Assembly: GCF_001870785.1 (NCBI RefSeq)
Contig: NZ_MOLV01000004.1
Location: 310,001-374,000, forward strand
Direction of reading: 5' to 3'
Source of the DNA: Exiguobacterium sp. KRL4
Lineage (GTDB): Bacteria; Bacillota; Bacilli; Exiguobacteriales; Exiguobacteriaceae
Length of the DNA stretch: 64,000 bases
This document shows, one piece after another, positions 61,671 to 64,000 of the stretch. The notes beneath the pieces were generated by a model. It did not search any database and was not told the origin of the DNA. It was given only the letters and a program-made list of their open reading frames with translations. Positions within the stretch are counted from its first letter, which is position 1. Every line of letters starts with the position of its first letter. The position numbers and the translations under genes are program-made.

Positions 61671-64000
<2,330 letters not shown>

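Overview
This window looks like a stretch of chromosome from a moderate-GC Gram-positive (Firmicutes/Bacillales) bacterium. Strong purine-rich Shine-Dalgarno sites, frequent GTG and TTG starts, T-tailed hairpin terminators, CcpA-type cre boxes and the gene content (XpaC/TelA, PatB, Art-type ABC transporter, OdhAB, seven-gene Mrp antiporter) all fit. My recollection is that this combination resembles Exiguobacterium, but I could not test that. Almost everything is ordinary housekeeping or transport DNA. No rRNA, CRISPR array, prophage or plasmid gene was seen.

Layout. 1-4.9 kb: 5' end of an FAD monooxygenase, a small gene plus a Nudix CoA pyrophosphatase, a DUF2187-like protein, and a transporter operon (ATPase, fused permease/binding protein of the OpuC/EgtU type, lipid kinase). 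5.1-8 kb: NSS symporter and an IS200/IS605-type TnpB element with subterminal hairpins. 8-14 kb: xpaC-telA behind an ECF-like promoter, dCMP deaminase, YhaM-like nuclease, COG0523 GTPase, RNase H-like protein. 14-20.6 kb: CBS-domain membrane protein, fumarase, a GGDEF protein, thyA-dfrA. 20.8-29.2 kb: GH13 alpha-glucosidase with LacI/CcpA-type operators, PilZ protein, queuosine-precursor transporter, GNAT, methyltransferase, PutP, PatB-like lyase, small genes. 29.2-32.1 kb: tRNA-Thr followed by three tandem PlcR-like HTH/TPR regulators, visibly more AT-rich than their surroundings; this is the clearest accessory segment. 32.1-36.3 kb: azoreductase, GGDEF/EAL protein, cystine-type ABC permease and binding protein. 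36.6-42.6 kb: glutamate synthase gltBD. 42.6-49.4 kb: a 430-bp AT-rich non-coding stretch, an unknown gene, DksA-like protein, aldehyde dehydrogenase plus DUF779, thioredoxin-like protein, S66 peptidase, AbrB-like protein, hydrolase. 49.5-52 kb: tRNA-Leu and a complete amino-acid ABC transporter. 52.3-57.6 kb: odhAB and a glycerophosphodiesterase. 57.7-64 kb: NsrR-like regulator and the Mrp Na+/H+ antiporter operon on the minus strand, running off the right edge.

How it fits together. Carbon metabolism is a theme: cre-like boxes lie before malL, gltB, the aldehyde dehydrogenase and odhA. All parts of a c-di-GMP circuit occur: a probable cyclase (17094), a probable phosphodiesterase with a degenerate GGDEF (32909) and a PilZ receptor (22702). 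The items I would follow up are the three PlcR-like receptors that lack any visible signal-peptide gene, the hairpin between tRNA-Thr and those regulators, an orphan IS605-type right end abutting the PilZ gene, and the AT-rich non-coding stretch at 42.6-43.0 kb.
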